A DNA stretch of 64,000 nucleotides, from positions 1,860,001 through 1,924,000 of the forward strand of contig OZ244870.1 in assembly GCA_965221205.1 (NCBI GenBank), in the 5' to 3' direction. Source of the stretch: CBDFMG01 sp965221205 [NCBI: bacterium]. GTDB taxonomy: Bacteria; SM23-31. A program made the translations under genes and the position numbers. The notes beneath the pieces are model-generated. The model was given only the letters and a program-made list of their open reading frames with translations, did not search any database and was not told where the DNA came from. This document shows, in pieces, positions 21,180 to 29,639 of this stretch. Position 1 is the first letter of the stretch. Every line of letters starts with the position of its first letter.

Positions 21180-21569
21180 GTGGCTGAACCCAAAAAGCGC
21201 GGGACAAAAAAGAAAGAAAAAGTCGAAGCAAACGGTATTGCACATATAAAATCGACATTTAATAATACGGTTATATCATTGACAGATGTGTATGGAAATG
21301 TGATTTCCTGGGCATCTGCGGGGACGGTTGGTTTTAAAGGTTCAAGAAAAAACACCCCTTTTGCAGCACAGTTGGCTGCACAATCGTGTGGTAAAGTAGC
21401 AATAGGCCTTGGATTGCGGAAAGTCGAAGTTCTTGTTAAAGGGCCCGGCGCCGGTCGTGAAGCTGCTATTCGTGCATTGCAGGCGGTTGGCCTTGAAATT
21501 ACAGCGATTAAAGATGTAACCCCAATACCACACAACGGATGTCGTCCACCGAAAAAGCGACGTGTTTAA
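21180..21569 (+). CDS. rpsK: 30S ribosomal protein S11
   Basis: Platform protein near the mRNA exit, 129 residues. GTG start after AGGAGG. The N terminus is a short Lys-rich tail, then [18 protein letters not shown]; the loop [16 protein letters not shown] and the end [18 protein letters not shown] are family signatures. Confidence 0.97.
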   Translation: MAEPKKRGTKKKEKVEANGIAHIKSTFNNTVISLTDVYGNVISWASAGTVGFKGSRKNTPFAAQLAAQSCGKVAIGLGLRKVEVLVKGPGAGREAAIRALQAVGLEITAIKDVTPIPHNGCRPPKKRRV

Positions 21570-21606
21570 GAAATACAAATAATCGAAAAAAGGAGTTGGA
21601 GCATAC

Positions 21607-22236
21607 ATGGCTCGTTACACAGATGCAGTTTGTAAAATATGCAGACGGGAAGGTGAAAAACTCTTTCTGAAAGGAACACGTTGCACATCAAGTAAATGCG
21701 CATTTGAAAAACGTGGTTATCCTCCCGGGCAGCATGGCAAGAGAAGAAGATTTAAAATATCAGATTATGGTATTCAGCTGAGAGAAAAGCAAAAAATTAG
21801 ACAAACTTATGGATTACTTGAACGTCAATTCAAAGGATTGTTCAAGGAAGCTGAAAGAGAAAAAGGTGTCACGGGTGATAACCTTGTCCAACTGCTCGAG
21901 CGAAGACTCGACAATGTTGTTTATCGGCTTGGATTTGCGCCATCGCGGAAAGCAGCACGTCAATTGGTACGCCATCGTCACTTTGTCGTGGAAGATCACA
22001 TCGTTGATATTCCATCATATTTAGTATCACCTGGAGAACAAATCAAGGTTCGGTCAAAAAGTCGAAAATTAGAGGTGATTCATAATTCAATCAGACAGAT
22101 CAAAGATTCGAAACCATATTCATGGTTAGACCTTGATAAAGCGAATTTAACAGGAACATTTCAGGAAGTTCCTGAGAGAACAGAAATTCCGCTCAATGTT
22201 CAAGAACAGCTTGTAGTAGAATTGTATTCTAGATAA
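21607..22236 (+). CDS. rpsD: 30S ribosomal protein S4
   Basis: Primary assembly protein of the 30S body, 209 residues. The N-terminal domain has a zinc site from CKICRREGEK and CTSSKC (about residues 9-37). The S4 RNA-binding domain starts near RRLDNVVYRLGFAPSRKAARQLVRHRHF. Standard place in the alpha operon between rpsK and rpoA; in enterobacteria it is the operon repressor. Confidence 0.97.
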   Translation: MARYTDAVCKICRREGEKLFLKGTRCTSSKCAFEKRGYPPGQHGKRRRFKISDYGIQLREKQKIRQTYGLLERQFKGLFKEAEREKGVTGDNLVQLLERRLDNVVYRLGFAPSRKAARQLVRHRHFVVEDHIVDIPSYLVSPGEQIKVRSKSRKLEVIHNSIRQIKDSKPYSWLDLDKANLTGTFQEVPERTEIPLNVQEQLVVELYSR

Positions 22237-22268
22237 TTTCCAAAATCGAAAATTTTAGGAGTGTGGAA

Positions 22269-23255
22269 ATGAACGCCACCACTTTAACAATGCCTGATGC
22301 AATTGAACTTGAAGAATCTTCTTATACGGCTACTTTTGGAAGATTTGTCATTCAACCGCTTGAGGGAGGATTTGGTACTACGATCGGCAATGCGCTGCGG
22401 CGGGTATTACTTTCATCTTTAACAGGGGCAGCTATAACCGTTATAAAAATAGATTCGGTTCTGCATGAATTTTCGACAATGCCTGGTGTACGTGATGATG
22501 TATCGGAAATAATACTGAACTTGAAAGAAGTCAAGATTAAATTGATAAATAAACGCCCTGAAAAAGTATATCTTGATTTTAAAGGAAAAGGTAATTTTTA
22601 TGCTCGGGACATAGGAAAAGGCTCAAACGACTTTGAAATTCTTAATCCGGATCATCTGATTGCGACTATGGATGAGGATGCCGATTTTGGTATGGAAATC
22701 AGAATTGGCCGTGGGCGTGGGTATGTTACTGCTGAAGAGAATAAACGGATCGATCAGCCCATTGGAACAATACCAATTGATTCTATTTTTTCACCGATTA
22801 TATCTGTAAAATATAATGTAGAGCCAACGCGAGTCGGACAGAGAATTGATTATGAAAAACTTGTTATGGAGATTGGAACGGACGGCAGTATAACTCCTGA
22901 TGATGCCCTGACCTATGCCGGTAAAATACTCAAGGACCATATTCAACTATTTATTAATTTTGATGTTGAACCTGAAGAAGAAGAAGAAACGGAAATTGAT
23001 GAAGAAGCTCTACAAATTAGAAAACTTTTAAAAATGAGTGTTGATGAACTAGAGTTATCAGTCAGATCTCATAATTGCCTCAAAGCAGCAAACATAAAAA
23101 CTATCGGCGATTTGGTTTCGAAAGATGAACATCAGATGTTGAAATTTCGTAATTTTGGTCGTAAATCATTAGCAGAATTGGCGAAGATCCTTGAAGGGCG
23201 GAGCCTCCATTTCGGCATGAATGTTGAAAAGTATCTCCAAGAAATTGAAGAATAA
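22269..23255 (+). CDS. rpoA: RNA polymerase subunit alpha
   Basis: Assembles the polymerase core and contacts activators and UP elements, 328 residues from the ATG at 22269. A GTG six bases upstream is in frame, but the AGGAG at 22257-22261 is properly spaced only for the ATG. The N-terminal assembly domain shows GGFGTTIGNALRRVLLSSL; after an acidic linker (EEEEETEIDEEA) the C-terminal domain has VRSHNCLKAANIKTIGDLV and the FGRKSLAE motif. Confidence 0.97.
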   Translation: MNATTLTMPDAIELEESSYTATFGRFVIQPLEGGFGTTIGNALRRVLLSSLTGAAITVIKIDSVLHEFSTMPGVRDDVSEIILNLKEVKIKLINKRPEKVYLDFKGKGNFYARDIGKGSNDFEILNPDHLIATMDEDADFGMEIRIGRGRGYVTAEENKRIDQPIGTIPIDSIFSPIISVKYNVEPTRVGQRIDYEKLVMEIGTDGSITPDDALTYAGKILKDHIQLFINFDVEPEEEEETEIDEEALQIRKLLKMSVDELELSVRSHNCLKAANIKTIGDLVSKDEHQMLKFRNFGRKSLAELAKILEGRSLHFGMNVEKYLQEIEE

Positions 23256-23269
23256 AGAGCGGATCAAAA

Positions 23270-23770
23270 ATGAGACACAGAAAAAGAGTGGTTAAATTAG
23301 GAAGAACGGCAAGCCACAGACGCACACTTATGTCTAATCTTGCTTCTTCACTAATATCATACAAAAAAATTAAAACAACTGCCGCAAAAGCAAAAGCACT
23401 ACGTAGCTTTATTGAACGGTTAATAACTAAAGCCCGACGAGGCGATCTCCATTCCCGGCGGACTGTGCTAAAGCATATTCACCAGAGAAATATAGTTCAG
23501 GAATTATTTGATGAAGTTGCTCCAAAATTTGCCGATAGACCCGGCGGTTATTCTCGTGTTACGAAAATTGGAAGACGCAGATCAGATTCTTCTGAAATGG
23601 CGCTCATAGAGTTGGTTGGTTTTGAAGGAGTGTATAAGGAGCGTAAAGAAGAAAGCGAGAAAGAGCGGCAGAAACGTAAAGAGAATAAGGATAAAGAAGC
23701 CAAAGAAATGGATGAGGCCGCTGATGCGCAAACAGCCGAAGCAGGAGCAGAAGTAAAAGAAGAAAAGTAA
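23270..23770 (+). CDS. rplQ: 50S ribosomal protein L17 with charged C-terminal extension
   Basis: Large-subunit protein at the tunnel exit. Residues 1-122 are the family domain (MRHRKRVVKLGRTASHRR, KIKTTAAKAKALR, DRPGGYSRVTKIGRRRSDSSEMALIEL). About 44 further residues are almost all Lys, Glu, Arg and Ala (KEESEKERQKRKENKDKEAKE), probably a charged helix. Last gene of the ribosomal block; a terminator follows 45 bases later. Confidence 0.96.
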   Translation: MRHRKRVVKLGRTASHRRTLMSNLASSLISYKKIKTTAAKAKALRSFIERLITKARRGDLHSRRTVLKHIHQRNIVQELFDEVAPKFADRPGGYSRVTKIGRRRSDSSEMALIELVGFEGVYKERKEESEKERQKRKENKDKEAKEMDEAADAQTAEAGAEVKEEK

Positions 23771-23814
23771 TGATTACATTTGAATGTTCGAATCATTGTA
23801 GAGACCTGAGTTTG

Positions 23815-23844
23815 AAAAAGGCAGCATATATGTTGCCTTTTTTT
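23815..23844 (+). terminator. Rho-independent terminator of the alpha operon
   Basis: Near-perfect hairpin: AAAAAGGCAGCAT pairs with ATGTTGCCTTTTT (one G:T pair), running into a seven-base T tract. It lies 45 bases after the rplQ stop and before the next gene, so it closes the ribosomal block. Confidence 0.9.
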
Positions 23845-23914
23845 GTTTTAATACGTAAATAAACTATTTGTATGAAAAAGTAACTCCTCAAACAATGGAA
23901 TTGTGGGTAATACG

Positions 23915-24652
23915 ATGAAAGGTGTTATATTAGCAGGAGGTCTGGGAAAAAGACTTCATCCGCTTACTGCTATTACAAACAAGCACTTGCTGCCTGTGTA
24001 CGATAAGCCTATGATCTATTACCCGATTGAGTGTCTTGTTAAAGCAAATATTCGGGATATTCTTCTTGTTACCGGTGGCAATAATGCAGGAGAGTTTTTA
24101 AGATTACTTGGAAACGGTTCCGATTTTAATCTTGATCACCTAAATTACACTTACCAAAAGGGGGAAGGGGGGATCGCCGATGCCTTGAAGCTTGCTGAAT
24201 ATTTTTCCGGGAGTGAAAAATTGTGTATTGTCCTTGGTGACAATATAATTGAAAAAAATATTATTACTGCTGTAGAAGCATTTGAAGAACAGGAGTCAGG
24301 TGCAATGATTTTGTTGAAGGAAGTTGATAATCCAAAGCGATTCGGTGTTCCTGTATTTGACGATGGACGGATTGTAAAAATAGAGGAAAAACCGGATTAT
24401 CCACAGTCTAATTATGCGGTCACTGGGATATATTTTTATGATAAGCAAATATTTGACATCATTAGAACATTGAAACCTTCACACCGTGGTGAACTCGAGA
24501 TTACTGATGTCAACAATATATATATTGAACAAAATAAACTTAAATACAGTTTTTTGGATGGGTGGTGGACTGACGCAGGAACTTTTGAGTCATTACAAAA
24601 GGCAAACTCTCTTGTAGCGCAGTATGGTGCTAATAATGGTGATAATGATTAA
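23915..24652 (+). CDS. RmlA-like sugar-phosphate nucleotidyltransferase
   Basis: Transfers a nucleotide (in relatives dTMP to glucose-1-phosphate) to activate a sugar, the first step to dTDP-sugars used in surface glycans. 245 residues from the ATG at 23915. The nucleotide-binding loop ILAGGLGKRLHPLT is at 4-17, followed by NKHLLPVYDKPMIYYPIE; VLGDNI carries the metal-binding Asp, and GWWTDAGTFESL near the end is typical. At this length it matches the short form of the family rather than the 290-residue RmlA. No rmlB, C or D is next to it, so the sugar is not fixed by context. Confidence 0.85.
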   Translation: MKGVILAGGLGKRLHPLTAITNKHLLPVYDKPMIYYPIECLVKANIRDILLVTGGNNAGEFLRLLGNGSDFNLDHLNYTYQKGEGGIADALKLAEYFSGSEKLCIVLGDNIIEKNIITAVEAFEEQESGAMILLKEVDNPKRFGVPVFDDGRIVKIEEKPDYPQSNYAVTGIYFYDKQIFDIIRTLKPSHRGELEITDVNNIYIEQNKLKYSFLDGWWTDAGTFESLQKANSLVAQYGANNGDND

Positions 24653-24670
24653 TAATTGTGAAGGCTTCTT

Positions 24671-26398
24671 ATGGGATTTCCGTCTAAGATATTTTTGAGT
24701 TTCGTGTTTTTGATTATAGCAAACTCTTCTCCTAAAGCACAATCTGTATATGTTCCTCTTAATCATAGAGTCTACCGTTTTGTTGAGCGGTATGAAGCAA
24801 AAGGTGTTCTTAAAAACGAACTCATAGGAACGAAACCTCTTTCACGTGCGAATGTAGCAGAATTACTTTATGAGATTCAAAAGCGCAGTGAGAGTGATAT
24901 AATACTATCAAAAGTAGATTCTGAACTTCTGCTGTTTTATGAGCAGGAATTTCGGGAAGAATTAGAAGAAATTGATTCGAGTTGTTTTGAAATTGAAAAG
25001 CCGGCAGTTCCCGGGTTGCTTGGTGCAATTCGAGGAGGAATGTTACTTGGATTAGGATATGAAAACGGGAGAAACCTACTTGCTATAAATCGGGCAGAAT
25101 TTTCACTTTTTGGAGATATTATAGCCTATCAAGACAATAATATTACCGATTCAGATTCATTGGATTCTCTGGATAAAGTATTCAGCTATACTACTGGTGT
25201 ACGGATACGAGGTGCAATTGGTGACAATCTTGGTTTTTTTGTTGATGTCCGTAATTCCAAAGAATGGGGAAGCAGATTTTACAGAAAAGGCAGAGACATT
25301 ACAGCACTTGGATTAGGATGGGTGAGCAATAGAAAAACTCACCAGTTTCATGACGAGACAATTGCCTATCTTATAGCGCGGTTCTCACATTTCGAGTTGG
25401 AATTTGGAAAAAATTTAAATAAGTGGGGACCGGGATTCAGAGGAGGGCTTCTATTGTCAGATAATGCAACCTCCTACGATTTAGTAAAACTAAAAACGAA
25501 GGTCTGGCGATTTAGTTACTCGCATTTATTCGGAAGCCTTGTGCAGTTTCCAAGAATTATTGAAGAAGAATTTGATGAAGATTCGGGCAGAAAAAATAAA
25601 TTCGCAAAAAAATATCTGGTAGCACATAGACTTGAAGTCAATGTATTCGATGGTGTAAAAGTCGGTATTCAAGAATCCGTGGTTTACGGGCAAAGAGAAA
25701 TGGAATTTGCCTATCTCAATCCGATAATGTTCCTCAGGTCCGCAGAACATTTTTTAGGAGATCAGGATAATGCACTCATGGGTGCGGATATAACACTTAA
25801 TATTCTCGATGGCTGGAAGTGGTATGGCGAATTCCTCATGGATGATATTTTTATCAGTCGGCTCGGAACAAAATGGTGGGGAAATAAATTTGGATATGTT
25901 GCAGGCACTTTATGGGAGGACCCGCTCGGTCTGTCGAACACAGCTGTCCGTCTGGAATACACCAGAATTAAACCTTTCGTATACACTCATAGATTTCCAA
26001 TAAATGTCTATAAACATTATAACTCTGGATTAGGGCATCAACTGCAACCAAATAGTGACGAATTGTATCTATCAGCACAACAGCAGATTTCACGAAAGTT
26101 TTTCTACTCAGCAGAGTATGTTTACTCACGTCATGGAATCAATACCGAAGATCAAATTATAGGGGGAAGCATCGACACCCCGCTTCCGAGCACAGGCAAT
26201 GATTATCTTAATTTCCTTGAAGGAGATGTTGAAAGAATAAATTGGTTCCGTTTCAAGCTTTCTTACGAGCTTTATAGAAATCTTTTCATTGCATCGGAAT
26301 TAGAGGTTCGTTCTGGTTCAAATTTTACAATTGCCGGAGTGCCGGGTCAAGATTTTCTAAACAAACGGTTTTTTATTTCTGTTGGACTAAATAAGTAA
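24671..26398 (+). CDS. Capsule-assembly Wzi-like outer-membrane barrel protein
   Basis: 575 residues beginning with a signal peptide (hydrophobic residues about 7-20, cleavage near SPKAQS). The mature start VYVPLNHRVYRFVERYEAKGVL is the conserved N-terminal motif of Wzi-like capsule-assembly proteins. The rest alternates aromatic and polar residues, with motifs such as GKNLNKWGPGFRGGLLLSDN and ends in FFISVGLNK, fitting a beta-barrel. Wzi relatives act as lectins that hold capsule at the surface. It directly follows the nucleotidyltransferase, consistent with a surface-glycan role. The exact substrate is unknown. Confidence 0.75.
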   Translation: MGFPSKIFLSFVFLIIANSSPKAQSVYVPLNHRVYRFVERYEAKGVLKNELIGTKPLSRANVAELLYEIQKRSESDIILSKVDSELLLFYEQEFREELEEIDSSCFEIEKPAVPGLLGAIRGGMLLGLGYENGRNLLAINRAEFSLFGDIIAYQDNNITDSDSLDSLDKVFSYTTGVRIRGAIGDNLGFFVDVRNSKEWGSRFYRKGRDITALGLGWVSNRKTHQFHDETIAYLIARFSHFELEFGKNLNKWGPGFRGGLLLSDNATSYDLVKLKTKVWRFSYSHLFGSLVQFPRIIEEEFDEDSGRKNKFAKKYLVAHRLEVNVFDGVKVGIQESVVYGQREMEFAYLNPIMFLRSAEHFLGDQDNALMGADITLNILDGWKWYGEFLMDDIFISRLGTKWWGNKFGYVAGTLWEDPLGLSNTAVRLEYTRIKPFVYTHRFPINVYKHYNSGLGHQLQPNSDELYLSAQQQISRKFFYSAEYVYSRHGINTEDQIIGGSIDTPLPSTGNDYLNFLEGDVERINWFRFKLSYELYRNLFIASELEVRSGSNFTIAGVPGQDFLNKRFFISVGLNK

Positions 26399-26710
26399 CA
26401 CATTCAACTACAGATTCAGAAAATTATTTCATATCATATATTTTATACCTTTGCAGTATTTACTACACATCTTAATAATACCAATTTATATAAAGTAATG
26501 TCCGTATACAACAATACGTCGCCGCGGGTATAATTCATTTTCTAAATTTTGGCGAATTCAGCAACAAATTAGGTATACCTTTCGTTAAAAAGTTCAGGAA
26601 CTAAGAAGGGATAAAGAAGGGACAATAGGGTGGAATAATATTTCTAATTATAGTTGCAGTTTTAAACAGAGATCTTTAAATTTCCGATTAATCTATGATG
26701 TTTTTATAAT
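26399..26710 (+). other. Gene-free spacer
   Basis: AT-rich, 312 bases, with many stops in all frames. I see no RNA gene, no clear hairpin with a T tract and no promoter with both boxes at proper spacing. Confidence 0.5.
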
Positions 26711-27310
26711 ATGAAATATTTATTTGCATTCATCGCTTTCCATTTTGTTTATTGCTCAGGCATAATATCACTTAGTGAAGCAGAACAGGCAGAAAAGCAG
26801 CTTCTGGAAGACCGCGCCAATCAGGAAGAATTTGATCCAGAAAAACTACCGGATAGATTTGTAATAGATACTCCGTCTTTTGATTCGTATTTGACTGTTC
26901 CGGGAACAGTATTTAAGAATTCATTTTTTTTGGATAGCACAGATGTTGACAGCACCATATCCATTCCCGGTTTCAGGATTCAGATATTTACCTCAACAAG
27001 TTTTATTCGTTCCGAAGAAGTATACGAAAGTGCTCTTACAAGTATATTTGATAAGCCGATTTACAAGATATTTGATCCGCCGTTTTATAAGATCCGTGTT
27101 GGTAATTTTACTTATCGTGAAGAAGCAGAATTTTATAATCTTCAGGAAATAAGACGGTTGTATTCTGATTCATGGGTTGTACAATCGACTATTCAGCCGT
27201 ATGACCAGGTCAAATACATTACCATTTCCGATTCACTTTTATTTCCTGATCTTTTTCCAAGTCTGGCTGACTCGGTAATTACTGAAATTGACTCAATACG
27301 AGTCCGATAA
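26711..27310 (+). CDS. SPOR-domain envelope protein
   Basis: 199 residues with a hydrophobic N terminus (MKYLFAFIAFHFVYCSG); the Cys at residue 15 could be a lipoprotein site, but the lipobox is poor. After a charged linker, residues about 88-165 (GFRIQIFTSTSF to the WVVQSTI end) fit a SPOR fold, which binds peptidoglycan strands stripped of peptide stems, usually in cell-division or cell-wall proteins. No division gene is nearby. The gene stands alone, followed by a terminator, just before the mobile island. Confidence 0.7.
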   Translation: MKYLFAFIAFHFVYCSGIISLSEAEQAEKQLLEDRANQEEFDPEKLPDRFVIDTPSFDSYLTVPGTVFKNSFFLDSTDVDSTISIPGFRIQIFTSTSFIRSEEVYESALTSIFDKPIYKIFDPPFYKIRVGNFTYREEAEFYNLQEIRRLYSDSWVVQSTIQPYDQVKYITISDSLLFPDLFPSLADSVITEIDSIRVR

Positions 27311-27346
27311 AATAGTCCAAAGAATTTTATTTTCCGTATAGAAGAC

Positions 27347-27382
27347 CTTCCTGCAAAAATGCGTATACAGGAAAGTTTTTTG
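27347..27382 (+). terminator. Probable terminator after the SPOR gene
   Basis: TTCCTG at 27348-27353 pairs with CAGGAA at 27368-27373, followed by AG and six T. The loop is long (14 bases), so it is a weak terminator at best. It also contains one copy of a 14-base repeat found beyond the restriction gene. Confidence 0.5.
27349..27362. repeat. 14-bp direct repeat, left copy
   Basis: TCCTGCAAAAATGC, identical to 29807-29820. The two copies bracket the transposase-methyltransferase-nuclease unit. Confidence 0.6.
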
Positions 27383-27396
27383 TAGAAATTATATAC

Positions 27397-27425
27397 TTGA
27401 CTCCACTCATTGAATTTTGTATATT
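27397..27425 (+). promoter_or_regulatory. Promoter of the transposase operon
   Basis: TTGACT (27397-27402), 17-base spacer, TATATT (27420-27425). It lies 35 bases before the transposase start, which has an AAGGAGG site. It should also drive the coupled methyltransferase and nuclease genes. Confidence 0.7.
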
Positions 27426-27459
27426 ATACTTATAGTTTGGTGTTGCCAAGGAGGTTTCA

Positions 27460-28399
27460 ATGTCCAACAAGACGCTTAGTATATTCGAGTTAATGCGGAT
27501 TTCCCCTGATGCCCACTCCGCGAGAGAATATCTTGAGCGTCGTCGATGGAATGGGAAACCGGTTTGTCCTGGGTGTGGTGGACACGAACGGGTGACAACG
27601 CGAAGGGGCAAGCGTATAGGACGTTACCGTTGCCGGGATTGTGATGAGGAATTTACGATTCGGACCGGCACGATTTTCGAGCGTTCACATGTCCCGCTTC
27701 ACAAGTGGGTATATGCGATGTATCTTGTTGTCACCGCGAGAAAGGGTGTTTCATCCTTGCAGATGTCCAAAGAGATCGGCGTCACTCAAAAGACGGCGTG
27801 GTTTATGCTGCAAAGACTTCGAGAAGCATGTGGGCCTGATTTTGCCAAACTGAGTGAAACTATCGAGATCGACGAGACGTACATAGGTGGTAAGGAATCA
27901 AACAAGCACGTCTTGAAGAAGCTGAATGCTGGGCGTGGAACGGTTGGCAAACAGGTTGTGATAAGATTTCGCGAGCGTGGCGGGCGTTCCGTGGCGCGTA
28001 CAGTTAAGTAATAAGGGTGCTAAGACGCTACACCAAGAAATCGCTGAAACAGTCGAATCAGGATCAAAAATTCATACAGACGAACATGGCGCGTATCGTG
28101 GTCTCGCCTGATACATTCACAGTCATGTCAAGCACGGATCGGGCGAGTATGTTGGTTGGGGCAGGTTGGGGCAGGTAATGTCATTAAAAATAGTGTGGAG
28201 AGCATGTGGGCGCTGTTCAAGCGGAGCATTTATGGAAACGTGGCATCACGTCTCCGTCAAGCATCTTCGCCGCTACGTCAACGAATGTACGTTCCGCCTG
28301 AACGAAGATAATGTCGAGAGAGACACATTACTTCGGCTTGAATCGTTTGTAGTTTCGGCGTTCAAACATCGTATTACCTACAAGGAGATGGCAGCATGA
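27460..28399 (+). pseudogene. IS1595-family (ISXO2-like) transposase, broken
   Basis: The first 183 codons (to 28011) are intact: an N-terminal zinc ribbon (CPGCGGHE ... RYRCRDCDEEF, about residues 29-65), a helical DNA-binding region and the first catalytic Asp in IEIDETYIGGKESNKH. An apparent one-base insertion at about 28006 then causes a stop. The next frame reads KTLHQEIAETVESGSKIHTDEHGAYRGLA, with the second catalytic Asp, then a TGA where a Gly codon (GGA) is expected. A duplicated GTTGGGGCAG follows, then NSVESMWALFKRSIYG with the last catalytic residue, then another one-base shift near 28233 before WHHVSVKHLRRYVNE. At least four lesions, so no active enzyme. Its last stop overlaps the methyltransferase ATG. 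Confidence 0.9.
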
Positions 28400-29142
28400 G
28401 TGAAACGCCGCCAGAATTGGACGCCATTGCCGACAAGATACTTTCTTATCGACGTACAGGCAAGCGCATTGTGCGCAACGGCGCTGCTACGAACGAGCTT
28501 GTGTTAAGTGCTTTCGTGGAGAGCAATGAACACGTTTTCCCGCGCATCATGAACTTGTACGTGAAGCCCGGAAGCATTGTGGCGGATGTTACCTATGGGA
28601 AAGGGGTGTTCTGGCGCAATGTTCCAGTGGAACGTTACGAAGTTCTTGCCACGGACATTCTGGAAGGTGTCGATTGCCGGAGTCTCCCCTATGAAGACGG
28701 GGTAATTGATTGCGTCGTTCTCGATCCTCCCTACATGCACTCGCCGGGTGGGACGGCCCATCGAACACACAAACCGTTCGAGGATCACTATCGCAACAAC
28801 GGATCGGGTAATCAGACTGAAAGCAAGTACCATGAAGCTGTCCTGGATCTTTACCGTGATGCTGGAATCGAGGCTTATCGAGTACTGCGGGAACGCGGCC
28901 CGCTTATCGTGAAATGTCAGGATGAGATTTGCTCCAACCGGCAACGCTTCACGCACGTTGAGATTATGCAGGCATACGAAGAGATGGGATTCATTGCCGA
29001 AGATTTGTTCGTTGTCGTTCGGAACAACCGCCCCGGTGTAAGTAGAGCCATCCAGCAAGTCCATGCAAGAAAAAACCACTCTTACTTTCTGGTCTTCTGG
29101 AAAGTCGGGAAACGCGGTGCCTTGTGGGAGCCTCCCCAGTGA
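28396..29142 (+). CDS. DNA methyltransferase (DPPY type)
   Basis: 248 residues. SAM-binding motif I reads DVTYGKGVFW near residues 64-73 and the catalytic motif IV is DPPY at 110-113, which points to N6-adenine or N4-cytosine methylation of DNA. The later segment GPLIVKCQDE fits motif VI. No separate target-recognition domain is obvious, so specificity must lie in the loop after DPPY (residues about 115-145). It starts inside the transposase stop (ATGA) with AGGAG upstream and ends inside the start of the nuclease gene, so it protects DNA against that enzyme in the most likely reading. Intact. Confidence 0.85.
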   Translation: MSETPPELDAIADKILSYRRTGKRIVRNGAATNELVLSAFVESNEHVFPRIMNLYVKPGSIVADVTYGKGVFWRNVPVERYEVLATDILEGVDCRSLPYEDGVIDCVVLDPPYMHSPGGTAHRTHKPFEDHYRNNGSGNQTESKYHEAVLDLYRDAGIEAYRVLRERGPLIVKCQDEICSNRQRFTHVEIMQAYEEMGFIAEDLFVVVRNNRPGVSRAIQQVHARKNHSYFLVFWKVGKRGALWEPPQ

Positions 29143-29639
29143 GCGCGATTGAACTCATGGTGAGGGTCATCAAGGACCATTCACCGAAGTCAATATGGAC
29201 AGATTCTCCGCTAGAAGGCTATCGTCTTGTTGGGAACACCAATCGTGGAGAGATTGGCGAGGACTTCATTCGAAGATACTTGACGGAATCTGGCATTGCG
29301 GTTGGTAATGGTTCACGGGTAAGTCCGACAGATATGCAGATCGCGGGAAACCGATTTGAAATCAAAACAGCTTCGTTAGGAGCAAACGGAACCTTCCAGT
29401 TCAATCATGTCAGGCTCGACAAGCAGTATCGTTACCTTCTTTGCGTCGGCATATGTCCCCATGAGATTGTGTTCAATGTGTGGCGTAAAGGTGAGGTTGC
29501 TGAAGGTATTGCTGGAAATTTGGTGCGTATGGCAGAGGGACAGGGTATTACCAACAAGATAACCAAGAAGTTGGCAGACATGAAACCGATTGAAGAACTT
29601 CCTGTCTGGGTTCGGTCGACAATTTTGGGCGATGGTTAG
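29139..29639 (+). CDS. Probable type II restriction endonuclease (PD-(D/E)XK fold)
   Basis: 166 residues from a GTG at 29139 that overlaps the methyltransferase stop (GTGA) and has GGGAG eight bases upstream. Residues 63-76 read PTD, nine residues, then EIK, the spacing of the PD-(D/E)XK nuclease active site (D65, E74, K76). The preceding GEIGEDF helix (37-43) carries the acidic residue often seen in this fold. Coupling to a DNA methyltransferase makes a restriction enzyme by far the best reading. The gene is intact although the transposase before it is not. The recognition site cannot be read from the sequence. Confidence 0.65.
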   Translation: MSAIELMVRVIKDHSPKSIWTDSPLEGYRLVGNTNRGEIGEDFIRRYLTESGIAVGNGSRVSPTDMQIAGNRFEIKTASLGANGTFQFNHVRLDKQYRYLLCVGICPHEIVFNVWRKGEVAEGIAGNLVRMAEGQGITNKITKKLADMKPIEELPVWVRSTILGDG

